Assembly: GCA_041178545.1 (NCBI GenBank)
Contig: JBEGVB010000155.1
Coordinates: 1 to 47,968, forward strand
Source: JBEATZ01 sp041178545
GTDB taxonomy: Bacteria > Planctomycetota > UBA1135 > UBA2386
Reading direction: 5' to 3'
DNA: 47,968 bases
The position numbers and the translations under genes are program-made. Numbering within the stretch: the first letter of the stretch is position 1; each line of letters opens with the position of its first letter. Under the pieces are notes generated by a model. The model worked only from the letters and a program-made list of their open reading frames with translations. It did not search any database and was not told the origin of the DNA. This document shows, one piece after another, positions 40,431 to 47,968 of this stretch.

Positions 40431-40711
40431 TGCACGCAGTGCGCTGCCCCGATTTCTTCCACCCTGCGCCAACCAGTCGGGTCACCGCTTCTCGTCGAGT
40501 GGTGCGCCTTGACGACGACGGTGGCACGGAGGCGACCCGCCCGCATCCCCTGGAGCGCATGGCGAGACGCTCGGTCCAGCGCACCTGCCACATTCCCCAC
40601 GCTCTCGTTTTCTGGGGTAGGTTCCCCCGTCGGCGCGGGAATGAGGTCACTTCGTTTCTCGCGCCATCCCCCCTTCCCTCCCCCCGGCTCGGCGCTCGCC
40701 GAGTGAGTTCG
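40431..40711. promoter_or_regulatory. Upstream region of the third PxKF gene with TAGGTT and inverted repeat
   Basis: A TAGGTT hexamer (40618-40623) is the likely -10. The predicted leader of about 80 bases holds an inverted repeat GGCGCG (40632-40637) with CGCGCC (40660-40665). The first part of the gap holds nothing I recognise. Confidence 0.35.
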
Positions 40712-42151
40712 ATGGTCTCCAACACCTCCCCAAGCGCGGCCCGCGGCCTCGTTTCCACGGCGCTCGCTCTCTGCATTGCCTCCTCTGCCGCCGTGCATGC
40801 GCAAGACATCGGTGGCTCCACCTGGAACGGCTGGACCGACCGCGGCAGCTCGGTCTCCACCGGCGTCTACGCCAACGGAGGACTCGCCAACGACTACCAG
40901 GTCTACACGGCCGTGTTCCTCTACAACCCGTCCAACCCGATCCCCGGCACGACGTCGGGCTTCACGGCAGGCCACAAGATCCTCGCGGTCGGCATCCGCA
41001 ACAACGCGAGCACGTTGGGAACGCCGGTGCTGTTGCTCGACTCGGGCAACGACAGCTTCTTCCCCGCGGCATCCACCTCGACGACGGGCAACTCGAGCTT
41101 CGACTTCGACGCCTCCACAGGCGATTCCAAGTGGAGCTTCTTCCTGCCCGGCTCCGGCCTCTCCGACCTTGCGATCCGCAACCAGTCCGGCACCGACTAC
41201 GTCGCCACGAGCACGGGAGACTGGGGCACGTTTGGCGCGCCCGGCGTGCGCGGCACCAACCCGGCCACGGGTGTCTGGAAGGTTTTCATCGACCTCAACC
41301 AGGTCTTCAGCGAGTACGGCGCCCTTGGCAGCCGTGGCGCGAACCCCGGCCTTGCCCCACTCGGCAGCTCGGTCGCGATCGCCCTCAGCATGTTCGAGGC
41401 GAGTGCGGCCCCGGCAGAGACCGGGACCGAGTCCGTGGTGCGCAACCTGAGCCTCAACACGGCGCCCGTGGGCACCAATGACACCTACTCCATGGACGAG
41501 GACACCACCCTCAACGCCGGCTCGGCCCCGCCCGCGCTCGGTGTGCTGCCCCTCGGCGTCCTCTCCAACGACACGGACGCGGAGAGCGACGTGCTCACGG
41601 CCACGCTGGTCACCGGCCCGGCAAACGGATCCTTGACCCTCAACAGCGACGGTTCGTTCAGCTACACGCCCAATGCCAACTGGTTCGGCGTCGACACCTT
41701 CACCTACAAGGCCAATGACGGTTCGCTCGACTCGGGGACCACGACGGTCACGATCACCGTGAACGACGTGTTCGACCCGACGATGGTCAACGTCCTCGGG
41801 TTCTTCCAGCCCGTCGACAACCGGCCGCTCGTGAACACGGCCCGCGCTGGCCGCACGGTCCCGCTCAAGTGGCGCATCACCAACACGGCGGGCGCTGGCA
41901 TCCAGGTCCCCGGGCTCACGGTCTCGGTGGTGACCTTCCTGACCTCCACCGGCTCGGGCGTCGGTGACGAGATCGAGGTCTACTCGGGCGCAAGCGGCCT
42001 GCAGTACCTCGGCGACGGCAACTACCAGTTCAACTGGGCCACGCCGACGACCTACGCCAACCAGGAGCGCACGGTTCGAGTGACGCTCACCGCTTCGGGC
42101 TTCGTGTTCGGGCCCGCGACGCGGGAAGCGGACTTCCGCTTCCGGAAGTGA
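40712..42151 (+). CDS. Secreted cadherin-like plus PxKF domain protein, third of three
   Basis: A 479-residue exported protein; the signal contains GLVSTALALCIASSAAVHAQ. A GTG three codons earlier is an alternative start. Residues 35-255 form an unassigned β-rich domain (NGWTDRGSSVSTGVYANGGL; LLLDSGNDSFFPAASTST; FFLPGSGLSDLAIRNQSGTD). Residues 258-355 are a cadherin-like module: NDTYSMDEDTTLNAG, LPLGVLSNDTDAESDVL, GSLTLNSDGSFSYTPNANWF and DTFTYKANDGSLDSGTTT. Residues 370-479 are a PxKF-type domain (VNTARAGRTVPLKWRITN, with P-L-K-W as signature; LQYLGDGNYQFNWATP). It shares both modules with the first gene of the trio. Like its neighbours it is probably a surface-exposed adhesive or matrix protein. 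Confidence 0.82.
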   Translation: MVSNTSPSAARGLVSTALALCIASSAAVHAQDIGGSTWNGWTDRGSSVSTGVYANGGLANDYQVYTAVFLYNPSNPIPGTTSGFTAGHKILAVGIRNNASTLGTPVLLLDSGNDSFFPAASTSTTGNSSFDFDASTGDSKWSFFLPGSGLSDLAIRNQSGTDYVATSTGDWGTFGAPGVRGTNPATGVWKVFIDLNQVFSEYGALGSRGANPGLAPLGSSVAIALSMFEASAAPAETGTESVVRNLSLNTAPVGTNDTYSMDEDTTLNAGSAPPALGVLPLGVLSNDTDAESDVLTATLVTGPANGSLTLNSDGSFSYTPNANWFGVDTFTYKANDGSLDSGTTTVTITVNDVFDPTMVNVLGFFQPVDNRPLVNTARAGRTVPLKWRITNTAGAGIQVPGLTVSVVTFLTSTGSGVGDEIEVYSGASGLQYLGDGNYQFNWATPTTYANQERTVRVTLTASGFVFGPATREADFRFRK

Positions 42152-42157
42152 GGGCCC

Positions 42158-42188
42158 GGGCCGCCCTGCGCCTGGTGCAGGGTGGCCC
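42158..42188 (+). terminator. Strong hairpin after the third PxKF gene
   Basis: GGGCCGCCCTGC (42158-42169) pairs with GCAGGGTGGCCC (42177-42188), a 12-bp stem with one G-T mismatch and a 7-base loop, starting seven bases after the stop. It is the most stable hairpin I found in the window. There is no T-tract, only GCATCTCC after it. Confidence 0.6.
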
Positions 42189-42216
42189 GCATCTCCGGTC
42201 CGCCGCAACGGCAAAT

Positions 42217-42246
42217 TTGCTGCCGCTCAGGACCGGTCGCTAGCAT
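42217..42246 (+). promoter_or_regulatory. Promoter (TTGCTG-18-TAGCAT) of the large propeller gene
   Basis: TTGCTG (42217-42222) and TAGCAT (42241-42246) are separated by 18 bases. An AAATTT stretch, rare in this DNA, overlaps the -35. The leader would be about 45 bases and contains GAGGAAGGG; GGAG lies eight bases before the ATG. Of the promoters proposed here this is one of the best by spacing and context. Confidence 0.5.
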
Positions 42247-42298
42247 CCGGCGCAACCACTGCGAGCCGTTCGAGGAAGGGCGGCTCTGGAGCCACTCC

Positions 42299-44902
42299 AT
42301 GCGCCATGCCACGCCACGCATCGTCCTCGCTTCCCTTGGTCTCAGTGCGGTGCTCGTCCTCGCACCTTCCGCACGGTCACAGTGCGGTGGGACCTGGACG
42401 CCGACCACGGGAGGAGACCCGCTCCCGGACCCGCGCGGCGTCGTGAATGCGACGCTCAACTGGGACCCTGACGGCGCCGGGCCGCTGCCCACCAGCTTCA
42501 CGATCGGCGGACGATTCTGCGTGGCCAACTCCCCGGACTGCAACGTGGCGTTCTTCGACGGCACGAACTGGAACACCCTGCCCCTCCTGCCCGCGGCCAC
42601 ACCCGATCGCGTCGAGTCCCTCACGATCTTCAACGGTGAACTCGTCGCCGTGGGCCGGTTCACCGTTGCGCGTTGGAACGGCAGCGCATGGGTGGTGTTC
42701 GGCACGGTGCCCACGTCTCCCGCGTTCCAGAACATGAAGAGCGTGGCGGTCTTCCAGAACGAGCTCTACGTCGGGGGTTCCCACACGACCATTGGCTTCC
42801 CTGGGCAGGCAGGCGTGACGGTGCGCGGCATCTCGAAGTGGAACGGCACCGCATGGTCGGCGGTCGGTCCGCTCTCCAACGGTTCGGCGGACGTGAGAGC
42901 CCTGGCCTTGTTCAACGGCAACCTGGTGGCAGGTGGGACCTTCTCCGTCATGGGCGGCGTGTCTGCCAGCAACCTTGCGTCGTGGAACGGGACGGCTTGG
43001 TCGGCCCTCGGCAACCCGAACGGCACCGTCGACAGCCTCGGGGTCCGTACCGCCGCCACCCTCAACAACACCCTGTTGTTTGCCGGTGGCCGGTTCACGT
43101 CCATCGGCGGGGTCGCTGCGCAAGGCGTCGCCCGCTTGCCCGCGCTGGTCTCCTCCTCTTGGCTGCCCATGGACGGCCTGCCGCCAACGCCGGCCGGGTC
43201 CTTGGTGCGGCTTTTCGTGCGCGGCAGTGGCACCACGGGTTTCGAGTGCAACGCGGGAACTGGCGGTGACGTGCTCCGATGGAACGGCTCTGGCTGGACC
43301 CAGCTCTTCGCCACCAGTCCGGCCAACATCACCTGCATCGCCCTGCAGGGCAGCCAGTTGATTGCAGGTCTCGACGGTTCCGCGACCCCGACGCCCGCGT
43401 CCCGGCCGGCACTCCAGCGCGCAGACGGGACCAGGATCCGGGGCGCGGGGATCGTCGGCAACGTGCTTGCGGTGGCGGATCTGGCGGGTCAGACGGTGAT
43501 TGCCGGCGACTTCCAGCAGGTCGATGGCACCACCGTGAACGGCATCGCCATCGGTGGACCGGGCAACTGGCAGCCGCTGGGCGGCGGCGTGACGGGCGGC
43601 GTGGGGACGGTGCGCGCCATGGTTGTCGCGGGCAACACGCTCTACGTGGGCGGCGACTTCGCGGTGGCGACCGGCGGCGTGGCGGACCGGATTGCCCTCT
43701 GGAACGGCACTTCGTGGCAGCCCCTCGCCAGTGGCATGGATGGTCCCGTGCATGCTCTCCAGACAGTGAGCAACGGGTTGCTCGCAGGTGGTGCGTTCAC
43801 GACTGCGGGTGGTGTTGCCGCACGAGGCATCGCGCAGTTCAACTTCGCGGGCAACACGTGGGCTGCCCTCCCCGGCGGCCTTGACGGCAACGCCGGCAAC
43901 CCGGTTGTCGACCACCTCGCGCTCTTCGATGGCTTCATCATCATCGGTGGCACGTTCACCACCGTGGGCCCGACCAATGTCGTGGCGAACAATGTGGCGC
44001 GGTATCGGCTGAGCAACGCAACCTGGGATGTCCTGACACGATCCGGGGCATCGGCCCCCGGGGTTCCTGCCGTCAGGGCGCTCGGCAGCTTCCCCTCGGG
44101 TGCGGTGGTGGCCTATCCGTCACCGACGGACCCGACCTTCGAGAACCTCGACCTGATCAACTTGACGTCGATCATTCCCCTCTCGTCGGGAGCACTCCGT
44201 GCGACGAGCATCGAGGCCGTACGTTCCTTCAATGGCGTGACGTTCGTCCTGTATCGAGGAGCCTTGCAGAGGCTGGGTGCTTCACCCTTGACGCTCACCG
44301 GTTCCCTCGCACGCATCGAGAACGGCAACGTGAGCGAGCCGCACCCCATCGAGTTGTTGGGTGCCGAACCATGTTCGCTCGTCTTCGAGCGGGACGGCGA
44401 CCTCCTGGTGGGTGGCATGGCACGGGTCGCGAGCGAGAGCGGCATGAGAGCCGGCGTCGCGCAACTCGCCGTGAGTTGCCCGCCGAGCAGTTTCACCATT
44501 GGCGGCAACTGCGGCTCGGCGAGCAACCCGACGCCCCTCGACTCCGGCATCCTCGGGATCCCCTTCATCGGCCAGACCTTCACTGTTTTCACGAATGGAT
44601 GCAGGCCGGGAGGCCTGATGGTTGCCGTCCAAGGCTTCCTCTTCACCAGCGTGCCGTTGCAGGTGCTGCTGCCAAACGGTGGAGGGCCTTGCAACCTGCT
44701 CGTGGATCCCGTCGTGGTCTCGAGCTTTGGCGTTGCGACCTCCTCGTTCAGTGGCCATGCGATCACGGTGCCCATGAATCCCACGTTGGTGGGCGTGCGT
44801 GTGCTGGACCAGGTCCTGCAGCTGACCACGGGCCCGAACGGGGACTTCGACGGGCTCTCCGCATCGCAGGTGGTCGCGTTCACCATCGGCAGGAGCCTCT
44901 GA
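42299..44902 (+). CDS. Large secreted β-propeller-like repeat protein
   Basis: An 867-residue exported protein with a signal peptide ending APSARSQ. The body consists of about a dozen repeats of a pattern x-x-V-x-A-L-x-x-x-x-G-x-L-x-V-G-G-x-F followed by a W-N-G-T/S-x-W motif: FNGELVAVGRFTVARWNGSAW, ISKWNGTAWSAVGP, FNGNLVAGGTFS, LASWNGTAWSALG, LYVGGDFAVATGGVADRIAL and WNGTSWQPL. This resembles a Kelch-like or delta-60-type propeller, made of two propellers or one large one. The last 140 residues (from SSFTIGGNCGS) are a different domain with C-N-L-L-V-D-P-V and VPMNPTLVGVRVLDQVLQL, shared with other exported proteins in the window. No catalytic motif. A truncated relative of its N-terminus follows. 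Confidence 0.8.
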   Translation: MRHATPRIVLASLGLSAVLVLAPSARSQCGGTWTPTTGGDPLPDPRGVVNATLNWDPDGAGPLPTSFTIGGRFCVANSPDCNVAFFDGTNWNTLPLLPAATPDRVESLTIFNGELVAVGRFTVARWNGSAWVVFGTVPTSPAFQNMKSVAVFQNELYVGGSHTTIGFPGQAGVTVRGISKWNGTAWSAVGPLSNGSADVRALALFNGNLVAGGTFSVMGGVSASNLASWNGTAWSALGNPNGTVDSLGVRTAATLNNTLLFAGGRFTSIGGVAAQGVARLPALVSSSWLPMDGLPPTPAGSLVRLFVRGSGTTGFECNAGTGGDVLRWNGSGWTQLFATSPANITCIALQGSQLIAGLDGSATPTPASRPALQRADGTRIRGAGIVGNVLAVADLAGQTVIAGDFQQVDGTTVNGIAIGGPGNWQPLGGGVTGGVGTVRAMVVAGNTLYVGGDFAVATGGVADRIALWNGTSWQPLASGMDGPVHALQTVSNGLLAGGAFTTAGGVAARGIAQFNFAGNTWAALPGGLDGNAGNPVVDHLALFDGFIIIGGTFTTVGPTNVVANNVARYRLSNATWDVLTRSGASAPGVPAVRALGSFPSGAVVAYPSPTDPTFENLDLINLTSIIPLSSGALRATSIEAVRSFNGVTFVLYRGALQRLGASPLTLTGSLARIENGNVSEPHPIELLGAEPCSLVFERDGDLLVGGMARVASESGMRAGVAQLAVSCPPSSFTIGGNCGSASNPTPLDSGILGIPFIGQTFTVFTNGCRPGGLMVAVQGFLFTSVPLQVLLPNGGGPCNLLVDPVVVSSFGVATSSFSGHAITVPMNPTLVGVRVLDQVLQLTTGPNGDFDGLSASQVVAFTIGRSL

Positions 44903-45085
44903 CCGCACGAGACCGTTCGGAATCGCAGGAGGATGGACCGCTTGCGGCCTGATTGCGCCGCAGTGTGTTGTCTGGTCGCGTGGAATCGTGCGAGGGGTGC
45001 CAGACATTTCACTGTGCACGATGTGCTCGATACCATCGCCTTCATGCCAGCTGGGCCGTTCCCATGCGGCCCCAGGAGAGTGGTC
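44903..45085. other. Intergenic region before the truncated copy
   Basis: 183 bases with no recognised gene. It should contain the former promoter of the truncated copy: GATACCAT around 45030-45037 resembles the near-start -10 elements. AGGAGAG (45074-45080) is a good ribosome binding site for the ATG at 45086. Confidence 0.4.
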
Positions 45086-45510
45086 ATGCAAACGTTCCGT
45101 CCCGTGTCCTTGGTTGCATCCACGCCTTTGCTGCCCTCGCAGCCCTGCTGCTCGGTAGCGAACTGCATGCGCAGTGCGTAGCGAGCTGGCTCCCTGCCGC
45201 TGGCGGCGACCCGATCTCGGCGCCGCGCGGCATCGTGAACACGACTCGCAAGCGGGGCCCCGACGGCCAAGGCCCTCAGTCCACGAACTTCGTCGTCGCT
45301 GGTCGATTCGCAGTGGCGGACTCCACTTCCTGCAACGTGGCACGCCACGACGGATCCTGCTGGACCGCCTTGCCCCCTCTCATGCCAGCGGGCATGGAAA
45401 AGAATGTGGCTCCTGCCAGCCGCAACAACCAGCTCATTGCAGTGACTCCCGCCCGTGTGGCGCGCTTCGACCTGCCCGGCACGTGGACCACGATTGGAGT
45501 GCGGTTCTAG
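45086..45510 (+). pseudogene. Truncated, frameshifted relative of the large propeller gene
   Basis: A good ribosome binding site (AGGAGAG) precedes the ATG at 45086, whose frame starts MQTFRPVSLVASTPLLPSQ but stops soon. The region after about 45130 continues in another frame with a signal-like ALAALLLGSELHAQC, then SWLPAAGGDPISAPRGIVNT and FVVAGRFAVADSTSCNVARH and WTALPP. These match the start of the preceding gene (TTGGDPLPDPRGVVNA, FTIGGRFCVANSPDCNVAFF, WNTLPL). A frameshift within the signal peptide and a stop after about 110 matching residues, before most of the propeller, make it a decayed duplicate. An alternative is a short gene from the ATG at 45064 in the downstream frame, coding 148 residues. 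Confidence 0.65.
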
Positions 45511-45717
45511 TCCAACTTCCTCCTCCACCGGCTCCCTCCCGTGGGCGTGCGGTCCCAACCGCATGCCGCAGGGAGCAAGGGGCCGAGTGGATCGCGAGGT
45601 CCACGGCGGGACGGCGGCGTTCTGCCCTTGGCCCGCGTGGCCCTGCGCACCTGGTCCGTGCGTAGCACGCACAGCGCCCCATGCCCGTCACGAGGGGGGG
45701 CTCCTACCGTGGGTCCC

Positions 45718-47112
45718 ATGAACCGCACCTCCCTCGGCGTCGCGTTCGCTGTGCTCGCTGGCCTCGCTTCCGTCGCCAGCGCCCAGGGCTCCCCGGACTG
45801 GCACTGGAACCCGACCCCGCACGAGCCCTCTGCGCGCTGGTCCTTCGACTGGGCCACCGACACGCTGCGGTCGAAGCTCGTGCTCTTCGGCGGTGGCACG
45901 GTCGGCAGCGACGACACGTGGACCTTCGACGGGACCGACTGGCTGCAACTGCTGCCGTCGCCCAAGCCCGCGGCGCGCAGCCTGCACGCCATGGCCTACG
46001 ACAGCGCGCGCGACCGCGTGGTGCTGTTCGGCGGCATGGGCATGCTGGGCAAGCGCAACGACACGTGGGAATGGGACGGCGCGGCATGGCTGCAGCGCAC
46101 GCCCGCCACCGCGCCGCCCGTGCGGGCCGCGGCCGCAATGGCGTACGACCCGGTGCGGCAGGTGACGCTGCTGTTCGGCGGCGAGGGCGACAGCGGCGCC
46201 CGCGGTGACTTCTGGCAGTGGGACGGCACGGCATGGACGCAGCTCACGCCAGCCGTGCTGCCACCTGCCGTGTCGGGGCACGAGATGGTGTGGGACTCGG
46301 TGCGCCAGCGCGTGGTGCTCATCTCCTTCGCATGGCCGACCTTCGCCTGCGACACGTGGGAATGGGACGGCACGGCATGGCTGCAGCGACCTGCGGCCAC
46401 GGTGCCCCCGCCGCGCGTCGACCCTGCAGCGGCCTTCGACGCCAACCGCGGCATGACCGTGATCTACGGCGGCGCAGTGGTCGGCAGTGCGGCCTGCCTC
46501 GACGACACCTGGTGCTGGAACGGCACCAACTGGGTGCAGGACACCACGGTGCACGAGCCCGAGGGCCTCGCCATGCACGAACTCGCGTACCTGCCGGCCC
46601 GCAAGAGCGTGTTCGTGTTCGGCGGCGCGGCCTACGTGGGCACCAGCCAGGTCGCCCGCAACGAGCTGTGGATGCTCAACACCCTGCAGTTCCCGGCCGA
46701 CGTCGCGGCCTTTGGCCAGGGCTGCACCTCCAGTGCAGGCGCGCCCATGCTGCAGCCGCTCACGATGCCCTGGCTCGCCGAGTCCTTCGGAGTCGAGCTC
46801 TCGGGCGTGCCCGCCAACAAGCCTTGGTTCCTGATGCTGGGGACGAACAACACGCAGTACTGGCACCTGTTCCTGCCGGCGGAACTGAGCTCGTTCCTCA
46901 TGCCCGGGTGCTGGCTCTACACCGAGATCTTCGAGGCCGTGCCGCTGCTGACGGGCAGCGGGGTCTCGACCTGGTCGATGACGATCCCCAACCAGAACGT
47001 GCTGCGCGGGCTTCGGTTCTACGGCCAGGCAATGGTGCACGACCCGCTGGCCAACGTGCGCGGTTTCGTCACCAGCAATGCGGACGCAGCAACGGTGGGC
47101 TCGGCCCTCTGA
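45718..47112 (+). CDS. Secreted Kelch-like repeat protein, first of a tandem pair
   Basis: A 464-residue exported protein with signal MNRTSLGVAFAVLAGLASVA. Five to six Kelch-type blades follow: each has the pattern A-M-A-Y-D-x-x-R-x-x-V-V-L-F-G-G then D-T-W-E-W-D-G-x-x-W-x-Q. Examples are HAMAYDSARDRVVLFGGMGM, NDTWEWDGAAWLQRTPA, AMAYDPVRQVTLLFGGEG and NRGMTVIYGGAVVGS. Residues about 325-464 form a separate C-terminal domain beginning VAAFGQGCTSSAGAPMLQPL and ending VRGFVTSNADAATVGSAL, shared in pattern with the large propeller protein. A TACCGT hexamer lies seven bases before the ATG. The next gene starts nine bases after its stop and is a close paralogue. Confidence 0.85.
   Translation: MNRTSLGVAFAVLAGLASVASAQGSPDWHWNPTPHEPSARWSFDWATDTLRSKLVLFGGGTVGSDDTWTFDGTDWLQLLPSPKPAARSLHAMAYDSARDRVVLFGGMGMLGKRNDTWEWDGAAWLQRTPATAPPVRAAAAMAYDPVRQVTLLFGGEGDSGARGDFWQWDGTAWTQLTPAVLPPAVSGHEMVWDSVRQRVVLISFAWPTFACDTWEWDGTAWLQRPAATVPPPRVDPAAAFDANRGMTVIYGGAVVGSAACLDDTWCWNGTNWVQDTTVHEPEGLAMHELAYLPARKSVFVFGGAAYVGTSQVARNELWMLNTLQFPADVAAFGQGCTSSAGAPMLQPLTMPWLAESFGVELSGVPANKPWFLMLGTNNTQYWHLFLPAELSSFLMPGCWLYTEIFEAVPLLTGSGVSTWSMTIPNQNVLRGLRFYGQAMVHDPLANVRGFVTSNADAATVGSAL
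46060..46387 (+). repeat. 37-base direct repeat inside the Kelch gene
   Basis: The segments 46060-46096 and 46351-46387 are identical except for one base (G/A). Each codes for the blade core D-T-W-E-W-D-G-A/T-A-W-L-Q-R. Such near-perfect DNA repeats between blades may allow recombination that adds or removes blades. Confidence 0.75.
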
Positions 47113-47120
47113 GGTGAACC

Positions 47121-47968
47121 ATGAACTCCAGCTCCCGAACCTGCGCCCTGCTCCTCCTGTCCATGACCGCGGGAGCGGCACCTGCGCAGGGCGTGCCGGA
47201 CTGGATCCACTGCCCGACCGCCCAACGCCCGAGCTCCCGCGAACACTTCGCGTGGACCTTCGATGCCGCACGCGGCAGCTTGGTGCTGTTCAGCGGCGCC
47301 ACGTCTCCCGCGGACACCTGGACATTCGACGGCACGGACTGGACGCAGGAGGCACCGCCGTCCGGACCCAGTGCGCGCTACGGCGCGGCGATGGCCTTCG
47401 ACCCGGTCCGCAACCGCGTGGTGCTCTTCGGCGGCAGGACCAGCTCGACCGACGTCCTCAACGACACCTGGGAGTGGGATGGGACCACGTGGATCCCGCG
47501 CTTCCCTGCGGTTGCCCCGCCAGCGCGCGCGTGGCACTCCATGTACTTCGACACCGTGCGCCAGCGCGTCGTCCGCTACGGCGGCTTTGGTGGTGCAGGC
47601 GAGTCCTACCAGCAGCTCTTCGACCTCTGGGACTGGGACGGCAACGACTGGTTGCAGGTCGCTGCAACTGCGCAGCCTTCCAACATCATCTCCTCCCGCG
47701 TCGTCTGGGACGCTGCCCGGCAGCGGGCCGTGCTGGTGGCCGTCGACCCTGGCCTCGGCACGGTGCAGGTCTGGGAGTGGAACTGGACAACATGGCTGCA
47801 CCCGACCCCGGCCACGGCGCCCCCGCCGCGCGACCGCGTCGCGATCGCCTACGACCCCGACCGTGGTGCCGTCGTGCTGCACGGGGGTGCCGTGCACCTC
47901 AACCACGAACAGCACCTCGACGACACGTGGGCCTGGGATGGCACCAACTGGACGCAGGTTCCCACGGC
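47121..47968 (+). CDS. Secreted Kelch-like repeat protein, second of the tandem pair (3' end cut by window)
   Basis: The frame stays open to the end of the window (282 codons). It begins with signal MNSSSRTCALLLLSMTAGAA and a GAGGTGA ribosome binding site (47111-47117) placed across the stop of the preceding gene, so the two are likely co-translated. The mature part repeats the same blades: HFAWTFDAARGSLVLFSGAT, DTWTFDGTDWTQEAPPSG, AMAFDPVRNRVVLFGGRTSS, NDTWEWDGTTWIPRF, VRQRVVRYGGFGGAG and DDTWAWDGTNWTQVPT. It is clearly a duplicate of the preceding gene at the domain level. Whether it also ends in the shared C-terminal domain cannot be seen. Confidence 0.85.
   Translation, partial: MNSSSRTCALLLLSMTAGAAPAQGVPDWIHCPTAQRPSSREHFAWTFDAARGSLVLFSGATSPADTWTFDGTDWTQEAPPSGPSARYGAAMAFDPVRNRVVLFGGRTSSTDVLNDTWEWDGTTWIPRFPAVAPPARAWHSMYFDTVRQRVVRYGGFGGAGESYQQLFDLWDWDGNDWLQVAATAQPSNIISSRVVWDAARQRAVLVAVDPGLGTVQVWEWNWTTWLHPTPATAPPPRDRVAIAYDPDRGAVVLHGGAVHLNHEQHLDDTWAWDGTNWTQVPT

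Noticed and set aside
44933..45181. Open frame of 82 codons before the truncated propeller copy
   Set aside because: Only the part from 45086 has a ribosome binding site, and it is better explained as the shifted start of the pseudogene.
1..47968. Search for tRNA, rRNA, insertion sequences, integrases, phage genes or a CRISPR array
   Set aside because: No cloverleaf-like sequence with a T-loop consensus, no transposase or integrase motif, and no regularly spaced repeats were found by eye.

Overview
The window is 48 kb of uniformly GC-rich, gene-dense bacterial chromosome with no rRNA, tRNA, CRISPR array, insertion sequence or phage gene that I can see. The mix of genes points to Planctomycetota, possibly one of the poorly described marine lineages: many large secreted proteins, a two-domain sialate-esterase/SGNH hydrolase, a PDZ plus HEAT-type protein of the DUF6288 kind, a YHYH protein, a bacterial calpain, VCBS/FG-GAP proteins, Kelch-like propellers and a recurrent C-terminal domain on exported proteins. 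This placement is inferred from gene content only.

Region 1 (1-10.5 kb): the 3' part of thiD, a lipoprotein with a VOC domain, a DUF1801 protein, an esterase, a YgiQ-type radical SAM protein, a small-protein/nucleotidyltransferase pair resembling a toxin-antitoxin module, a run of four small lipoproteins (one BamE-like, three paralogues of one another), a small membrane protein and a secreted protein of unknown function. Region 2 (10.5-28.3 kb): mostly enzymes and exported proteins on both strands: a DUF6288-like protein, AEC permease, aminotransferase, LolA-like protein, CIA30-fasciclin protein, SbtA-like permease, M14 carboxypeptidase, BPL_N amidotransferase-like lipoprotein, EF-hand calpain, GNAT acetyltransferase, a YHYH/EF-hand/metallophosphoesterase fusion and a Dabb-domain protein. 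Several convergent gene pairs are separated by short GC-rich hairpins.

Region 3 (28.3-37.5 kb): seven genes on the plus strand. These are an SDR/DUF2867 protein, a Tll0287-like CxxCH lipoprotein, a 2-oxoglutarate oxygenase, then an ABC ATPase-permease fusion, a PDZ lipoprotein and two VCBS proteins. The last three are joined by overlapping stop/start codons, so they are very likely one operon.

Region 4 (37.5-48 kb): only secreted, non-enzymatic surface-type proteins. Three consecutive genes end in a PxKF-type domain. They are followed by a large propeller protein, a truncated frameshifted copy of its N-terminus, and two tandem Kelch-like proteins, the last cut by the window end. Three exported proteins in the window (carboxypeptidase, large propeller, first Kelch protein) end in what looks like the same uncharacterised C-terminal domain.

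Two themes recur. Many genes have a TAnnnT-type hexamer 6-11 bases before the start codon and no Shine-Dalgarno sequence, which suggests leaderless or very short-leader transcripts. Others, mainly in region 4, have normal ribosome binding sites.
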